From: an uncultured Lachnospiraceae bacterium
Lineage (GTDB): Bacteria; Bacillota; Clostridia; Lachnospirales; Lachnospiraceae
Direction of reading: 5' to 3'
DNA length: 5,801 nt
NCBI GenBank assembly: GCA_902783445.1
Contig: CACZQX010000231.1
Location: 1-5,801, forward strand
In this document: positions 5,781 to 5,801 of the stretch, one piece after another
Layout: every line of letters starts with the position of its first letter
How positions within the stretch are numbered: position 1 is the stretch's first letter
Made by a program: the position numbers and the translations under genes
Notes under the pieces: generated by a model
What the model was told of the DNA's origin: nothing
Database searches by the model: none
Seen by the model: only the letters and a program-made list of their open reading frames with translations

Positions 5781-5801
5781 CCGAAATGTCGCTTATGCGA
5801 C
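5781..5801. repeat. Left half of a palindrome cut by the window end
   Basis: GTCGC (5788-5792) and GCGAC (5797-5801) pair around the loop TTAT, and the window ends exactly at the last paired base. The preceding CCCGAAAT (5781 and the base before, to 5787) may pair with sequence beyond the window, giving a longer stem. This part is a guess that needs the next bases. Confidence 0.45.

Overview
The window looks like a chromosomal segment of a low-to-moderate GC Gram-positive Clostridia bacterium, most likely Lachnospiraceae or a close relative. The reasons are the clear purine-rich ribosome binding sites, a YbiT/YkpA-type ABC-F protein with the wording seen in Clostridia, a secreted papain-like protease ending in a PxTG-D sorting signal, and a stand-alone ECF-transporter S component. 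This placement is inferred from protein style, not from a search. All four genes lie on the + strand.

Layout: (1) 1-1299 is a MATE-family efflux transporter whose start lies left of the window. (2) One base later, at 1301-2896, is a secreted, probably cell-wall-anchored C1-family cysteine protease with a lectin-like C-terminal region; its ribosome binding site lies inside the last MATE codons, so the two form an operon tail. (3) A 102-base gap holds a good sigma-A promoter and two interleaved inverted repeats, followed at 2999-4627 by an ABC-F translation factor of the YbiT/YkpA type. (4) A hairpin terminator is followed by a gene-free stretch (4628-5135). This is dominated by a long imperfect palindrome of about 300 bp (4675-4977), MITE-like, with a 38-bp tandem repeat at its right end. 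(5) A second sigma-A promoter (5042-5070) drives a six-helix ECF S component (5136-5681) that ends at a strong terminator. (6) The last 80 bases hold small palindromes that run off the right edge.

The genes do not form one pathway. There are three transcription units: MATE plus protease (cell-envelope export and extracellular proteolysis), the ABC-F protein (ribosome function, codon use suggesting strong expression), and the vitamin-type S component, which must borrow an ECF A/A'/T module encoded elsewhere. The most unusual part is the long palindrome: eight separate perfectly complementary blocks occur in nested order over 271 bases, with sub-terminal repeats mirrored in both arms. It is either a non-autonomous mobile element or a large structured RNA/DNA. 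No complete new defence or biosynthetic system is visible.
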